Assembly (NCBI RefSeq): GCF_000155955.1
Contig: NZ_GG697141.2
Span: forward strand, 248,001 to 312,000
Direction of reading: 5' to 3'
DNA from: Mitsuokella multacida DSM 20544
GTDB taxonomy: Bacteria > Bacillota > Negativicutes > Selenomonadales > Selenomonadaceae
DNA: 64,000 nucleotides
Each line of letters opens with the position of its first letter. The first letter of the stretch is position 1. Of the stretch, positions 8,583 to 17,559 are shown one piece after another. The notes under the pieces were generated by a model. The model ran no database searches. It was given only the letters and a program-made list of their open reading frames with translations, and was not told the origin of the DNA. Both the position numbers and the translations under genes were made by a program.

Positions 8583-10024
8583 TGAAATACGAAGCAGTCA
8601 TTGGCCTTGAGATCCACTGCGAGCTCAAGACGAAAACGAAGATCTTCTGCGGCTGCGCCACGGGCTTCGGCGCGGAGCAGAACACGCATGTCTGCCCGGT
8701 CTGCCTCGGCCTGCCGGGCGTCCTGCCGACGGTCAACAAGCGCGTCGTCGAGTTCGGCATCAAGGCCGGCCTCGCGACGAACTGCACGATCAACAAGTAC
8801 AGCAAGTTCGACCGCAAGAACTACTACTATCCGGACCTGCCGAAGAACTGGCAGACGTCCCAGTACGACCTGCCGATCGCTGAGCACGGCTGGGTCGACA
8901 TCGATGTCGATGGCGAGAAGAAGCGCATCCGCCTGACGCGCATCCACATGGAGGAGGACGCCGGCAAGCTCGTCCACTCGGGCACGACCATCAAGGACTC
9001 CGCGACGAGCAACGTCGACTACAACCGCACGGGTGTGCCACTCCTCGAGATCGTCTCGGAGCCGGACCTGCGCTCGGCAGAAGAGGCCCGCGCCTACATG
9101 GAGAAGATCAAGGCCATCATGGAGTACATCGACGTCTCGAACTGCCGCATGGAAGAAGGCAACCTGCGCGCCGACATCAACGTCTCCCTGCGCCCGGCCG
9201 GCACGGAAGAGCTCGGCACCCGCACGGAGATGAAGAACATCAACTCCTTCAAGAACCTCGAGGATGCCATCAACTACGAGATCGAGCGCCAGCAGGAAGT
9301 TCTCGAGGACGGCGGCCACATCGTCCAGGAGACGCGCACGTTCGACCCGGCCCGCGGCATCACGCTCTCGATGCGCAGCAAGGAGAATGCGCACGACTAC
9401 CGCTACATGCCGGAGCCGGACCTGCCGCCAATCGTCACGAGCGAGGAGACGATCGAGAAGTACCGTAGCGAGCTGCCGGAGCTGCCGGATGCCCGCCGCG
9501 CCCGCCTCGAGAAGGAATACGGCCTGTCGGACTACGATGCCGGCATCATCACGAGCTCGCGCGCCATGGCAGAGTATTTCGACGCCGTCGTCGCGACGGG
9601 CGCCGACCCGAAGCTCGCGGCCAACTGGATCATGGGCGACCTCGCCAAGAACCTCAATGAGGACGGCATTGATATCACGAAGTCCCCGGTCAGTGCCGAG
9701 CGCCTCGGCAAGATGATCGGTCTCATCATGAAGGATACGATCTCCGGCAAGATCGCCAAGAAGGTCTTCAAGGAGATGTGGACGAACGAGGACGACCCGG
9801 AGAAGATCGTCAAGGACAAGGGCCTCGTCCAGATCACGGATACGGGCGCCATCGAGGCGGCCGTCGACGCAGCGATTGCGGCGAACCCGAAAGCCGTCGA
9901 AGAGTACAAGGGCGGCAAGAAGAAGGCCATCGGTGCCCTCGTCGGCCAGGTCATGAAGGCCACGCGCGGCAAGGCAAACCCGCAGATGGTCAACAAGATG
10001 CTCGCCGAGAAGCTCGCCGACTAA
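8582..10024 (+). CDS. gatB: Asp-tRNA(Asn)/Glu-tRNA(Gln) amidotransferase subunit B
   Basis: 480 aa, full length. Binds the mischarged tRNA, phosphorylates the amino acid side chain and transfers ammonia to it. The N-terminal cradle begins [13 protein letters not shown] with a Cys pair-rich metal site ([14 protein letters not shown]). The C-terminal helical/YqeY-like tail contains [15 protein letters not shown]. Last gene of gatCAB, followed by a strong terminator. Confidence 0.97.
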   Translation: MKYEAVIGLEIHCELKTKTKIFCGCATGFGAEQNTHVCPVCLGLPGVLPTVNKRVVEFGIKAGLATNCTINKYSKFDRKNYYYPDLPKNWQTSQYDLPIAEHGWVDIDVDGEKKRIRLTRIHMEEDAGKLVHSGTTIKDSATSNVDYNRTGVPLLEIVSEPDLRSAEEARAYMEKIKAIMEYIDVSNCRMEEGNLRADINVSLRPAGTEELGTRTEMKNINSFKNLEDAINYEIERQQEVLEDGGHIVQETRTFDPARGITLSMRSKENAHDYRYMPEPDLPPIVTSEETIEKYRSELPELPDARRARLEKEYGLSDYDAGIITSSRAMAEYFDAVVATGADPKLAANWIMGDLAKNLNEDGIDITKSPVSAERLGKMIGLIMKDTISGKIAKKVFKEMWTNEDDPEKIVKDKGLVQITDTGAIEAAVDAAIAANPKAVEEYKGGKKKAIGALVGQVMKATRGKANPQMVNKMLAEKLAD

Positions 10025-10042
10025 AACAGGATAGACACAAGC

Positions 10043-10070
10043 AAAGCCTTCCCCTCTGGGGAAGGTTTTT
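10043..10070 (+). terminator. intrinsic terminator of gatCAB
   Basis: CCTTCCCC (10047-10054), loop TCT, GGGGAAGG (10058-10065), then TTTTT. The A-run before the stem can extend pairing with the T-run. Confidence 0.9.
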
Positions 10071-10100
10071 GACAAAGAGAAAAGAGAAAGGAGAATTCTC

Positions 10101-10766
10101 ATGCAGTACAGAGCCGCCATCTTCGACCTCGACGGCACGCTCGTCGACACGCTCGAAGATCTGGCTATCAGCGTCAATGAGATGCTCGCATCCTACGGAT
10201 TCCCGACGCATCCTTTAGACGAATACCGCTACTACCTCGGCAATGGCTCCAAGAAGCTCATCGAGCGCACGCTGCCGAAGGAGAAGGCCGCCGATGAGGC
10301 CTTCGTGCTCGAAGCGATGAAGCGCTATCAGGCCATCTATGAGCACCACCGCGACCATACGGGGCCGTTCCCGGGCATCCAGGCGATGCTCGATAAGCTC
10401 AAGGCGCAGGGCATCCCGATGGGCGTCTGCACCAACAAGCACCAGCAGGCCGCCGACGAGATCATCGGCGGCATGTTCCCTGCTGGCACGTTCACGACCG
10501 TCATGGGCGACCGCCCGGGCCTGCCCATCAAGCCGGACCCGAAGAAAGTCCTCATGATGGCCAAGGAGTACGGCGTAAGACCCGAAGAAGTCGCTTACTT
10601 TGGCGATACGAGCGTCGATATGGACACGGCCGTCAACGCCGGCTTCCTGCCCGTCGGCGTCCTCTGGGGCTTCCGACCCGAGAAGGAGCTCGTAGAGCAC
10701 GGCGCCAAGGTCATCCTCGCTAGCCCAGAGGAACTCTTTGAAAAACTGACATTTGCAAAAGGATAA
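10101..10766 (+). CDS. gph: HAD-family phosphoglycolate phosphatase-like hydrolase
   Basis: 221 aa. Nucleophile motif DLDGT at 9-13, then motif II Thr in VCTNK, motif III Lys in KPDPK, and motif IV GDTSVDMD. The helical cap between motifs I and II is the subclass C1 type seen in phosphoglycolate phosphatase (removal of 2-phosphoglycolate made during DNA repair), but pyrophosphatase PpaX and other HAD enzymes look alike, so the substrate is an inference. An AAAGGAGAA ribosome site precedes the ATG. Its stop is 5 bases before the next gene, so the two are co-transcribed. Confidence 0.82.
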   Translation: MQYRAAIFDLDGTLVDTLEDLAISVNEMLASYGFPTHPLDEYRYYLGNGSKKLIERTLPKEKAADEAFVLEAMKRYQAIYEHHRDHTGPFPGIQAMLDKLKAQGIPMGVCTNKHQQAADEIIGGMFPAGTFTTVMGDRPGLPIKPDPKKVLMMAKEYGVRPEEVAYFGDTSVDMDTAVNAGFLPVGVLWGFRPEKELVEHGAKVILASPEELFEKLTFAKG

Positions 10767-10771
10767 CCATC

Positions 10772-12145
10772 ATGAAACACAAAGTTCCCGTCGAAAAAGG
10801 AAAATCATATGAGATCGAGATCCGCACGCTCGGCACGAGCGGCGAGGGCGTAGGGCGCTACGAAGAATTTACGGTATTTGTGCCGGGTGCGCTGCCGGGC
10901 GAGTCCGTCGAGGTCGCCGTGGACGAGGTCAAGAAGACGTACGCGAGAGGCCATCTCGTCAAGGTCCTGCGCGCGAGCCGCGACCGCGTCGCGCCAATCT
11001 GCCCCATCTACGAGCAGTGCGGCGGCTGCCAGCTCCAGCACCTCGACTACATGGCTCAGCTCAAGGCCAAGCGCCAGCAGGTCATCGACGCCGTCACGCG
11101 CATTGGCGGCCAGAAGGACCTCTTCGTCGAGCCGACGCTCGGCGCGGAGAGCCCGTGGAATTACCGCAATAAGATGCAGTTCCCAATTGGCCGCTGCAAG
11201 GGCAAGACCGTCATCGGCTGCTTCGCGCAGGGCACGCACGAGATCATCGACACGCGTGACTGCCACATCCAGAAAGAGGGCAACAACGAGATCGTCAATG
11301 CCGTGCGCGATATCATCACAGAGCTGCGCATCCCCGTCTACAATGAGGACCGCCACACGGGCGTGCTGCGCCACGTCGTCGGACGCGTCGGCGAGAAGGG
11401 CGAGCTCATGGTCGTCATCGTCACGGCCACGAAGCAGCTGCCGCGCGAGAAGGAATTCGTCAAGGCCCTGCGCAAGCGCCTGCCGCACGTCGTCAGCATC
11501 CACCAGAACATCCAGACGTACCGCAACAACGTCATCATGGGCCGCGAGACGAACCTGCTCTGGGGCAAGCCGACCATCCTCGACCGCATCGGCCGCCTGA
11601 CCTTCCACATCTCGCCGCGCTCCTTCTTCCAGGTCAACACGAAGCAGGCCGAAGTCCTCTACAACAAGGCGCTGGAATTCGCGAACCTCAAGGGCGAGGA
11701 GACTGTCATCGATGCCTACTGCGGCACCGGTACGATCACGCTGTTCCTCGCGCAGAAAGCCCGTGAGGTCTACGGCATCGAGATCGTCAAGCCCGCCATC
11801 CTCGATGCGCAGAAGAATGCGCGCGACAACAATGTCCGCAACGCCGAATTTATCGTCGGCGACGCGACCGAAGTCATGCCGCGCCTCTACAAGCAGGGCG
11901 TGCGCGCCGATGTCGTCGTCGTCGACCCGCCGCGCGCCGGCTGCACCGAGACCGTCCTCAAGACCTTCGCCAACATGCAGCCCGACCGCATCGTCTACGT
12001 CTCCTGCAACCCCGCCAGCCTCGCCCGCGACCTCGCCGTCCTCGAGCAGCTCGGCTACAAAGCCAAGAAAGTCCAGCCCGTCGACATGTTCCCGATGACC
12101 TCGCACGTCGAGACGGTCGCATTGATTGAGAAAGTATCTTTGTGA
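10772..12145 (+). CDS. rlmD: 23S rRNA (uracil-5-)-methyltransferase, RlmD/RlmCD type
   Basis: 457 aa. An N-terminal TRAM RNA-binding domain (about 1-65), then four cysteines for a [4Fe-4S] cluster (C77, C83, C86, C164), then a class I SAM methyltransferase domain with DAYCGTGT as motif I, VVDPPRAG as motif IV and the catalytic Cys in YVSCNPASLARD near residue 417. In Gram-positives one RlmCD enzyme can methylate both U747 and U1939, so the exact target is open. Downstream of gph in the same unit, ended by a strong terminator. Confidence 0.9.
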   Translation: MKHKVPVEKGKSYEIEIRTLGTSGEGVGRYEEFTVFVPGALPGESVEVAVDEVKKTYARGHLVKVLRASRDRVAPICPIYEQCGGCQLQHLDYMAQLKAKRQQVIDAVTRIGGQKDLFVEPTLGAESPWNYRNKMQFPIGRCKGKTVIGCFAQGTHEIIDTRDCHIQKEGNNEIVNAVRDIITELRIPVYNEDRHTGVLRHVVGRVGEKGELMVVIVTATKQLPREKEFVKALRKRLPHVVSIHQNIQTYRNNVIMGRETNLLWGKPTILDRIGRLTFHISPRSFFQVNTKQAEVLYNKALEFANLKGEETVIDAYCGTGTITLFLAQKAREVYGIEIVKPAILDAQKNARDNNVRNAEFIVGDATEVMPRLYKQGVRADVVVVDPPRAGCTETVLKTFANMQPDRIVYVSCNPASLARDLAVLEQLGYKAKKVQPVDMFPMTSHVETVALIEKVSL

Positions 12146-12175
12146 TACTATCAAAAACTAAATCGTGTAATATGT

Positions 12176-12216
12176 AAAGGAACAAGTCCTTTTATTAGGA
12201 CTTGTTCCTTTTTATT
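12176..12216 (+). terminator. intrinsic terminator of gph-rlmD
   Basis: A perfect 15-bp inverted repeat (12176-12190 with 12197-12211, loop TTTATT) ending in a T-rich tract. The flanking A and T runs make it potentially bidirectional. It marks the border between the G+C-rich core and the A+T-rich accessory region. Confidence 0.9.
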
Positions 12217-12338
12217 GATAGTATTTATCAATATGATAGTTGATGCGAATACTTGTCATCTAAAGCAGGATATCATAGATTCACAGCGAATGTTAATACT
12301 AAGATTTGTGACAAGCATATAGAACGGTGAGGTTCAGC

Positions 12339-13535
12339 ATGGATAAGAAGTCATATGTGGTAGCAGGCGTCGTATTCATCAATGCACTGGCTTTTTTCTT
12401 GTCTGCTCCGAGTGTGGATGCAGCTCCACAGAATATCGAGGCTACGGGAGAGTACCTGATCGGTGATGGTCCTGACGAAAATATCAATACAGCAAAAGAG
12501 AGGGCACGTACTGAAGCGATGCGTACAGCAGCGGAGAAGGCTGGCGTGTATGTAGAGAGCTACTCGAAGACAAAAGGTCAGACTTTGACAGCAGATGATA
12601 TGCGTGTTGTTTCTGCTCAGGTTCTATCGATTCAAAAAGAAGAAATTTTGCCAAAGATTGCAAGTGACCAAAAACATATCATATGGATTTGCACAATTCA
12701 AGCGACCGTTGATCCAGATAATATCAATCTGGAAAAAATAATGGAAGATAAGAAAGCCGTTGAAAGAGCAGCTATACTCGAAAAAAGAATCATTGAATTA
12801 CAAAATGAAAACAATCAATTAAAAAAGCAATACTCAGACAGCCAAAAAACAATTGAGAAAGAAACACTTAAAAAGAAAATAAAAGAGAATGAAACAAGTT
12901 TCAGGAAAGTAATATTGATGCAGCCGTTTTATGGAAGTAATAGTTGGCGTTCTGGTATTGATGCGGATTCTATTCAATATGACAAAAATGCTGGCATAAT
13001 TTCTTTTACGACAAGCAGTATTAATGAAGTAAGCGGCGTGAAATGTGTATCAGGTATGAAAATTTATGTCTGCGAAAATAAGATTTTCCGGACAGGTGCA
13101 ATGGGATATTTACCAGGGCATACAGAAGGATTTGCATATAAAGGTGGAAAATCTGTTGGATTGGAACCTATTGCGCCTGAGTCGTATGCTGAAAAATATC
13201 AGAAACGTCTATATCAATATTTAGGAATTACAGATGCGCCTGTAAACAAGTCGCCAACATGGGAGTTTATATTTGGAGACAGAAGTCGGGGATACAACTA
13301 TTATATCGATATAAACAATATACGTTGTGATAAAGCAAATGGCTTTGTATACGCTTTCGGAAAAACATCTGCACCTCAATATGGTGATAGTGTAAACACA
13401 TTTTTGTTTGATGTAGAAAATATGATTGTACGTCCATTTATGGTGGAAAATGGTAAATTTTATCCAGAATCGAGACCTACCGACGCTGATATGGCTTATT
13501 TGATCTGGGCAAGAAATTATTATCATGAGCATTGA
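12339..13535 (+). CDS. secreted protein with FlgT/LPP20-like N-terminus, coiled coil and two beta-repeat units
   Basis: 398 aa from the ATG at 12339, which has GGTGAGG six bases upstream; a GTG at 12327 is possible. Residues 1-28 are a signal peptide (hydrophobic core VVAGVVFINALAFFLS, cleavage after VDA). Residues 34-130 have the pattern of the LPP20/FlgT-N fold (GEYLIGDG, then TAKERARTEAMRTAAEKAGVY). Residues 132-188 are a Lys/Glu-rich coiled coil. Two units follow (about 190-255 and 307-370), each with an aromatic start, a Tyr/Asp-rich strand and YD/CDK turns. The same unit occurs in the next gene. Its composition is much richer in A+T than the core. Function unknown; likely a cell-surface or periplasmic protein. 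Confidence 0.75.
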   Translation: MDKKSYVVAGVVFINALAFFLSAPSVDAAPQNIEATGEYLIGDGPDENINTAKERARTEAMRTAAEKAGVYVESYSKTKGQTLTADDMRVVSAQVLSIQKEEILPKIASDQKHIIWICTIQATVDPDNINLEKIMEDKKAVERAAILEKRIIELQNENNQLKKQYSDSQKTIEKETLKKKIKENETSFRKVILMQPFYGSNSWRSGIDADSIQYDKNAGIISFTTSSINEVSGVKCVSGMKIYVCENKIFRTGAMGYLPGHTEGFAYKGGKSVGLEPIAPESYAEKYQKRLYQYLGITDAPVNKSPTWEFIFGDRSRGYNYYIDINNIRCDKANGFVYAFGKTSAPQYGDSVNTFLFDVENMIVRPFMVENGKFYPESRPTDADMAYLIWARNYYHEH

Positions 13536-13559
13536 AAATTTATGGAGATGAAATGTTAG

Positions 13560-14264
13560 ATGGATAAGCTATTTAATAAAAAGGGGATATATGGAATAGT
13601 CCTCTTTCTTGTTTTGATGACATCTACCGTATTTGCCTCTGATATGGATTCTAGATGGGTCTACGTTGGAAAAGATAATAGAGATATGATGTATTATGAT
13701 AGACAGACTGCACAGTATGATCCTGATACACATACTATCACAATTTGGGAAAAAGTCATATCTGATGGAAAGCCATTATGCATAGGAGAATATCATATCT
13801 TTTTAGATCGGCGCGAGTATCAAGGAATAAAGCATGCAATCTATGATGAAAATACGGGCGAAAGAAAAATAATAAAACAAAGCCAGTATCCTATGGAGAA
13901 AATTGCGCCGGACAGTGATATAGAAAAGGCAGCCGATGATGTGTGTGATCAATATGGAATCAGTCATATGTCATCCAATGCTGAAGATCGATGGAACTGG
14001 ATTTATTCATCAGCAACGCAAACCTGTATGTATGCGAAAGATTTCATAACGATTGACAGGGGAAATAAAACTGTGGAAATCTGGGTTCGTGCAACCAATC
14101 TAAATGGTTTTACATTTCGGCCGGTTTTATATACCTGTCACATTGATGATCAGACCGTCGATTATGCTGGATACAAGGGGATTGCAAAGGGCTTAGATAT
14201 TTTCCCTGAAACTATTGAAGAAGCTGCTTGGAATAAGGCAAAAGAATTATATTTTAAGAAATGA
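13560..14264 (+). CDS. secreted protein with two tandem repeat domains, function unknown
   Basis: 234 aa. Signal peptide 1-26 ending VFA. The mature part is two copies of a beta-rich unit: residues 33-90 (RWVYVGKDNRDMMYYDRQT, then THTITIWEKV) and 144-203 (RWNWIYSSATQTCMYAKDF, then NKTVEIWVRAT), both closing with a Tyr-x-Gly. The pattern W-x-Y...MYYD...I.IW resembles surface proteins I associate with Selenomonas and Veillonella relatives, but I cannot name a family. It lies 24 bases downstream of the previous secreted gene and shares its repeat, so the two probably arose by duplication and act together. The ribosome site (GGAG, 12 bases upstream) is distant. Confidence 0.75.
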   Translation: MDKLFNKKGIYGIVLFLVLMTSTVFASDMDSRWVYVGKDNRDMMYYDRQTAQYDPDTHTITIWEKVISDGKPLCIGEYHIFLDRREYQGIKHAIYDENTGERKIIKQSQYPMEKIAPDSDIEKAADDVCDQYGISHMSSNAEDRWNWIYSSATQTCMYAKDFITIDRGNKTVEIWVRATNLNGFTFRPVLYTCHIDDQTVDYAGYKGIAKGLDIFPETIEEAAWNKAKELYFKK

Positions 14265-14394
14265 CGGAGAGAATAGGAATATGGATGTCTTTCTAGATAT
14301 CCTTGGATAATTTATTTTGAATAAAGATGGAATAATATACTTAGGTCGGAGAGATTATCTTAATTTTATGATTTTAGAGAGGACTGTATTATTA

Positions 14395-14418
14395 TGTAAT
14401 ATAAAGAATTATATTACA
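14395..14418. repeat. perfect 10-bp palindrome in an A+T-rich gap
   Basis: TGTAATATAA (14395-14404), loop AGAA, TTATATTACA (14409-14418). It sits in the 14265-14460 gap between the secreted pair and the IS4 element, where no gene is visible. There is no T-tract after it, so it is more an operator-like or replication-type palindrome than a standard terminator. Confidence 0.5.
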
Positions 14419-14460
14419 CGTTACAAGATATCTTTCCTAATTATGCTGAGGAAATAATAA

Positions 14461-16046
14461 GAGGCTCAAACTTCGCAGTTGCCAAACCGCTGATTTATCT
14501 TTAGCGGCAGCCTGCGAAATAAAAATAGCATAAGCTCGTTCCGTTTTGTATAATGAAAGTAACCAAAATCCACAACACAAACGGAGGGCTTATGCTATGA
14601 ATATTGTACCACATCACCATCACTCCTGTGAAGCAACTTCTTCCAAGATTCAGCAATTCTTTGCTGAGTTCCATGTCAGCCGGATCCTGCGGAGCTGCAA
14701 TGCCTACAAGCTGCGCGGCTTTGCGGTCATGGCCATCTTCCTCGTCGCGTTCGAGGCGGTGTTCCAGCGGCGCTCCTTCTACCAGCGGAAGAAGGATGCG
14801 CCGGATTCCATTCCGTTCGAGCGGAACACGTTCTACCGCTTCCTGAACTCCTGCGCCATCCATTGGCGCAAGTTCACGTTGCTCTTGGGTACGGCCATCA
14901 TCCAGAAGACCATCGCGCCGCTGACGAGCGAGGCACGCAGGAACGTCCTCATCATCGACGACTCGCTGTTCAGCCGCAACCGCTCCAAGAAAGTAGAGTT
15001 GCTGGCCCGCGTCTACGACCATGTCAGCGGCACGTACGTGAAGGGCTTCCGCATGCTCACGCTCGGCTGGAGCGACGGGAATACCTTCCTGCCGCTCAGC
15101 CACTGCCTGCTGTCCTCGTCGTCGAAGCAGCAGCAACTGCAGGGCGCGTTGGAAGACGTCGACCCGCGCAGCAACGGAGACAAGCAGCGCAAGCTGGCGC
15201 AGTGCAAGGCTCCAGAGGTAGTCCTGACACTGCTGCGTGAAGCGCGCGAGGCGGGTGTCTCTGCCCAGCACGTCCTGTTCGACTCGTGGTTCTGCTCACC
15301 GGCATCGCTCCACCAGATCCACGAGTTCGGCTACGACGTCATCGCGCGTGTCAAGAAAAGCGAGAAGATGCACTTCTGCTTCCAAGGCCGCATGCAGGAC
15401 GTCAAGACCATCTACCTAGGGCAGAAGAAGCGCCGTGGGCGCTCCGCGTACCTGCTTTCCGTAGAGGCAGAGGCCGTCAAGGATGGCAAGCACCTTCCGG
15501 TACGGCTGGTCTACGTCCGCAACAAGAACAAGCGCAGCGACTACCTTGTCCTGGTCTCGACGGACCTGACACTGTCCGAAGAAGAGATCATCCAGACTTA
15601 TGGCAAGCGCTGGAACATCGAGGTCTTCTTCAAGATGTGCAAGTCCTATCTGAAGCTGGGCAAAGAAACGAGATCTATCTCCTACGATGCCCTGACCGCT
15701 CACACAGCCATTGTCTTCGCGCGCTACGTGATGCTTGCGCTGGAACAACGGCGTAACACGGATGAGCGGAGCCTTGGCGAGCTCTTTTACCTGACGATAG
15801 ATGAACTGGAAGACCTGCACTATCTGGACGCTCTGGCTTCATTGCTGAGCCTGCTGATGGACTGCGCTAAGGAAGCAGAGATTCTTGACGAAGAGTAGAT
15901 TAACCGGCTGCTCAATCTGTTCGTGGCAAAACTGCCCAATCTATGGGGAAAGTGCCTGAAACAGTGTGCATGATATGACGATGATGCATGCCTGAAAACC
16001 GGATGGAGCCTTATCTCATAAGGGTTTCAGGTGTGCGAAGTTTGAG
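14461..16046 (+). mobile_element. IS4-family insertion sequence
   Basis: The 13-base sequence CTCAAACTTCGCA (14465-14477) recurs inverted at the other end (TGCGAAGTTTGAG, 16034-16046). ATAATAA occurs directly outside both ends (14454-14460 and 16047-16053) and is a candidate 7-bp target duplication if the left end begins at 14461; the left end then carries four extra bases (GAGG) before the inverted repeat. Its interior is G+C-rich, unlike the A+T-rich surroundings. One transposase gene. 16047-16183, between this element and the IS30 copy, holds no gene. Confidence 0.8.
14597..15898 (+). CDS. IS4-family DDE transposase
   Basis: 433 aa from the ATG at 14597 with GGAGGG 8 bases upstream. The DDE core can be followed: first Asp in LIIDDSLFSRNRSKK, second Asp in VLFDSWFCSP, and the Y-x2-R-x3-E-x6-K type signature in YGKRWNIEVFFKMCKSYLK. 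The protein is uninterrupted and the terminal repeats are present, so the element may be active. A TATAAT at 14549-14554 inside the element could be its -10 box. Confidence 0.9.
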   Translation: MNIVPHHHHSCEATSSKIQQFFAEFHVSRILRSCNAYKLRGFAVMAIFLVAFEAVFQRRSFYQRKKDAPDSIPFERNTFYRFLNSCAIHWRKFTLLLGTAIIQKTIAPLTSEARRNVLIIDDSLFSRNRSKKVELLARVYDHVSGTYVKGFRMLTLGWSDGNTFLPLSHCLLSSSSKQQQLQGALEDVDPRSNGDKQRKLAQCKAPEVVLTLLREAREAGVSAQHVLFDSWFCSPASLHQIHEFGYDVIARVKKSEKMHFCFQGRMQDVKTIYLGQKKRRGRSAYLLSVEAEAVKDGKHLPVRLVYVRNKNKRSDYLVLVSTDLTLSEEEIIQTYGKRWNIEVFFKMCKSYLKLGKETRSISYDALTAHTAIVFARYVMLALEQRRNTDERSLGELFYLTIDELEDLHYLDALASLLSLLMDCAKEAEILDEE

Positions 16047-16183
16047 ATAATAACAAAAACACGGAGAATATTCAATCAGATGAGTAGAGTATTCTTGCAT
16101 ATGCGGAGTTATTCTATTGCCTCTGAGCTTTAAAAATGATATAATATCCGAGTGCGGCAGGCCTTGTGTTTTATTGTCTTCAA

Positions 16184-17304
16184 TGGTGAATTGTCAAGCT
16201 AAGTGCAACACCTTTGAGAAATAGACCTCATATGGTGTTTTGTAGCCAAGGCACTTTCTGGGGCGCAGGTTCAGTTCATGGTACTTCCGTTGGATGTAAT
16301 CCTCTGGCGTATCCGTGATGTCCTTGCCCCTCGGGAAGAACTCCCGTAGAAGCCCATTGGTGTTTTCATTGGTCCCGCGCTCCCACGGATGGTGCGGAGC
16401 AGGAAAGTAGAACGTCACACGTTTCAGCTCCTTTCTGAGCTGAGCATGTTTTGAGAATTCCTTTCCTCGATCCGGCATGACCGACAAGTGCGGCTGCCCC
16501 GAGAGTGCCTCACACATCACCTTGTTGACTGCAGCAGCGGTCTTGCTCATGGCTTTTCCGCCAAGCAAGTACCGGCTCTTCCGGTCCACCAACGTGACGA
16601 GGCATGCCTTTTCCTGCTGGCCCACTACGGTATCCGCTTCCCAGTGGCCTCGGACGGAACGGTTCGCCGCGCTGGCAGGACAATCTTCGATGGTGTGCGA
16701 TATGACGAATTTGCCACGACGCTCTTCGCTGCCTTTCTTGTGACGCCGTTTCCCGTGATGCCGTAGCTTCCGAAGTACAAACTTCGCTGAAGCTCCTGGC
16801 GGGTTCAGCAGGCCCGTGTGGATAGCACGGTAGATGGTCGGGACGCTGATGAGCTGGTAGCCATGCTCCAGCTGGATCCGTCCGACAATCTCTTCTGGCG
16901 ACCAGTGGTACTCCAAGATACAGGTCTGGATGTAGGAACGCAGTGGTGCATACTCAAGGCGCTTATGCGGGCGACAGGCTTCTCTGCGCCGCTTGTAGAG
17001 CGCTTGCGCAGTCAATGGGCAGTATGACATAGGCTGGTCCGCAGGGGCCGCATTGCGGCGAAGCTCGCGCGAAATGGTCGACTTGCTCCGGTCCAGCAGA
17101 TGGGCAATCTCTGTGACGGATTTGCCCTCAGCAAGAAAAAAAGAGTATCTTTTCTCGCTCAAATGGTGTAAAATGTGTGTAGTGGCACATAGGCTCTCCT
17201 TTGCTGTAGGTAGTTCTTTTCAAACACCATTATAGCAAAGAAGTCTATGTGTCATTTTAATTTGGTTGTCTAAGAGCTGTTGCACTTAGATTGTAAATCC
17301 ATCA
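16184..17304 (-). mobile_element. IS30-family insertion sequence, copy 1 (transposase frameshifted)
   Basis: Ends were set by comparison with the second copy (25869-26987) and by imperfect terminal inverted repeats of about 26 bases sharing CTAAGTGCAACA. The two copies share their termini but differ at many single positions, so they are related insertions and not a fresh duplication. The right end lies about 20 bases from the start of the HTH gene. Confidence 0.85.
16194..17190 (-). pseudogene. IS30-family transposase, frameshifted near the N-terminus
   Basis: Start at ATG 17190 (MCHYTHFTPFEREKILFF), as in the intact copy. In this copy the run of T on the coding strand is 7 long, against 6 in copy 2 (A-run at about 17136-17142 on the plus strand). 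This shifts the frame and gives a stop after 20 codons. The remaining 320 codons, from the RSKSTISREL helix-turn-helix to the DDE catalytic domain (HWEADTVVG, LVDRKSRY, PHHPWERGTNENTNG), are open in the +1 frame. Either a dead gene, a sequencing error in a homopolymer, or a gene needing slippage on T7. Confidence 0.8.
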
Positions 17305-17323
17305 TCAAAAAGAGGTGGACACC

Positions 17324-17554
17324 GTGGAAGTCAGCTATAAAAAGCTTTGGAAATTGTTGATAGACAAGGATATGAAAAAGAAAGACTTACAGGCAGAAGC
17401 CGGAATCAGCTGGTCTTCTGTGACCAAGCTGTCGAAGGGAGAGACTGTCAGTATGGAAGTCTTAATAAAGGTCTGTAAGGCTCTTAATTGTGACATCGGG
17501 GATATTATGGAACTAATACCGACAGCAGAAGATGCAGGAGAAGTAAAGGAGTAA
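17324..17554 (+). CDS. small Cro/CI-type HTH regulator (YozG-like)
   Basis: 76 aa. Starts at the GTG at 17324, which has AGAGGTGG 5 bases upstream and yields the family-typical MEVSYKKLWKLLIDKDM; a GTG at 17315 is a less likely alternative. A single helix-turn-helix of about 60 residues (KDLQAEAGISWSSVTKLSKG, then EVLIKVCKALNCDIGDIMEL) with an acidic tail. First gene of the unit leading to the TcmP-like, radical SAM, mod and res genes (5 bases to the next), so probably the local repressor or switch. Its promoter must lie within about 20 bases or inside the IS30 end directly upstream. Confidence 0.85.
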   Translation: MEVSYKKLWKLLIDKDMKKKDLQAEAGISWSSVTKLSKGETVSMEVLIKVCKALNCDIGDIMELIPTAEDAGEVKE

Positions 17555-17559
17555 ATTAC

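Noticed and set aside
17130-17190. Programmed slippage on T7 in IS30 copy 1
   Set aside because: The related intact copy has T6 in the normal frame and IS30 transposases are usually read without frameshifting; a mutation or read error is simpler.
17280-17308. Outward promoter from the IS30 right end driving the HTH gene (TTGCAC-17-CATCAA)
   Set aside because: The -10 match is only 3 of 6; kept as a thought, not as a feature.
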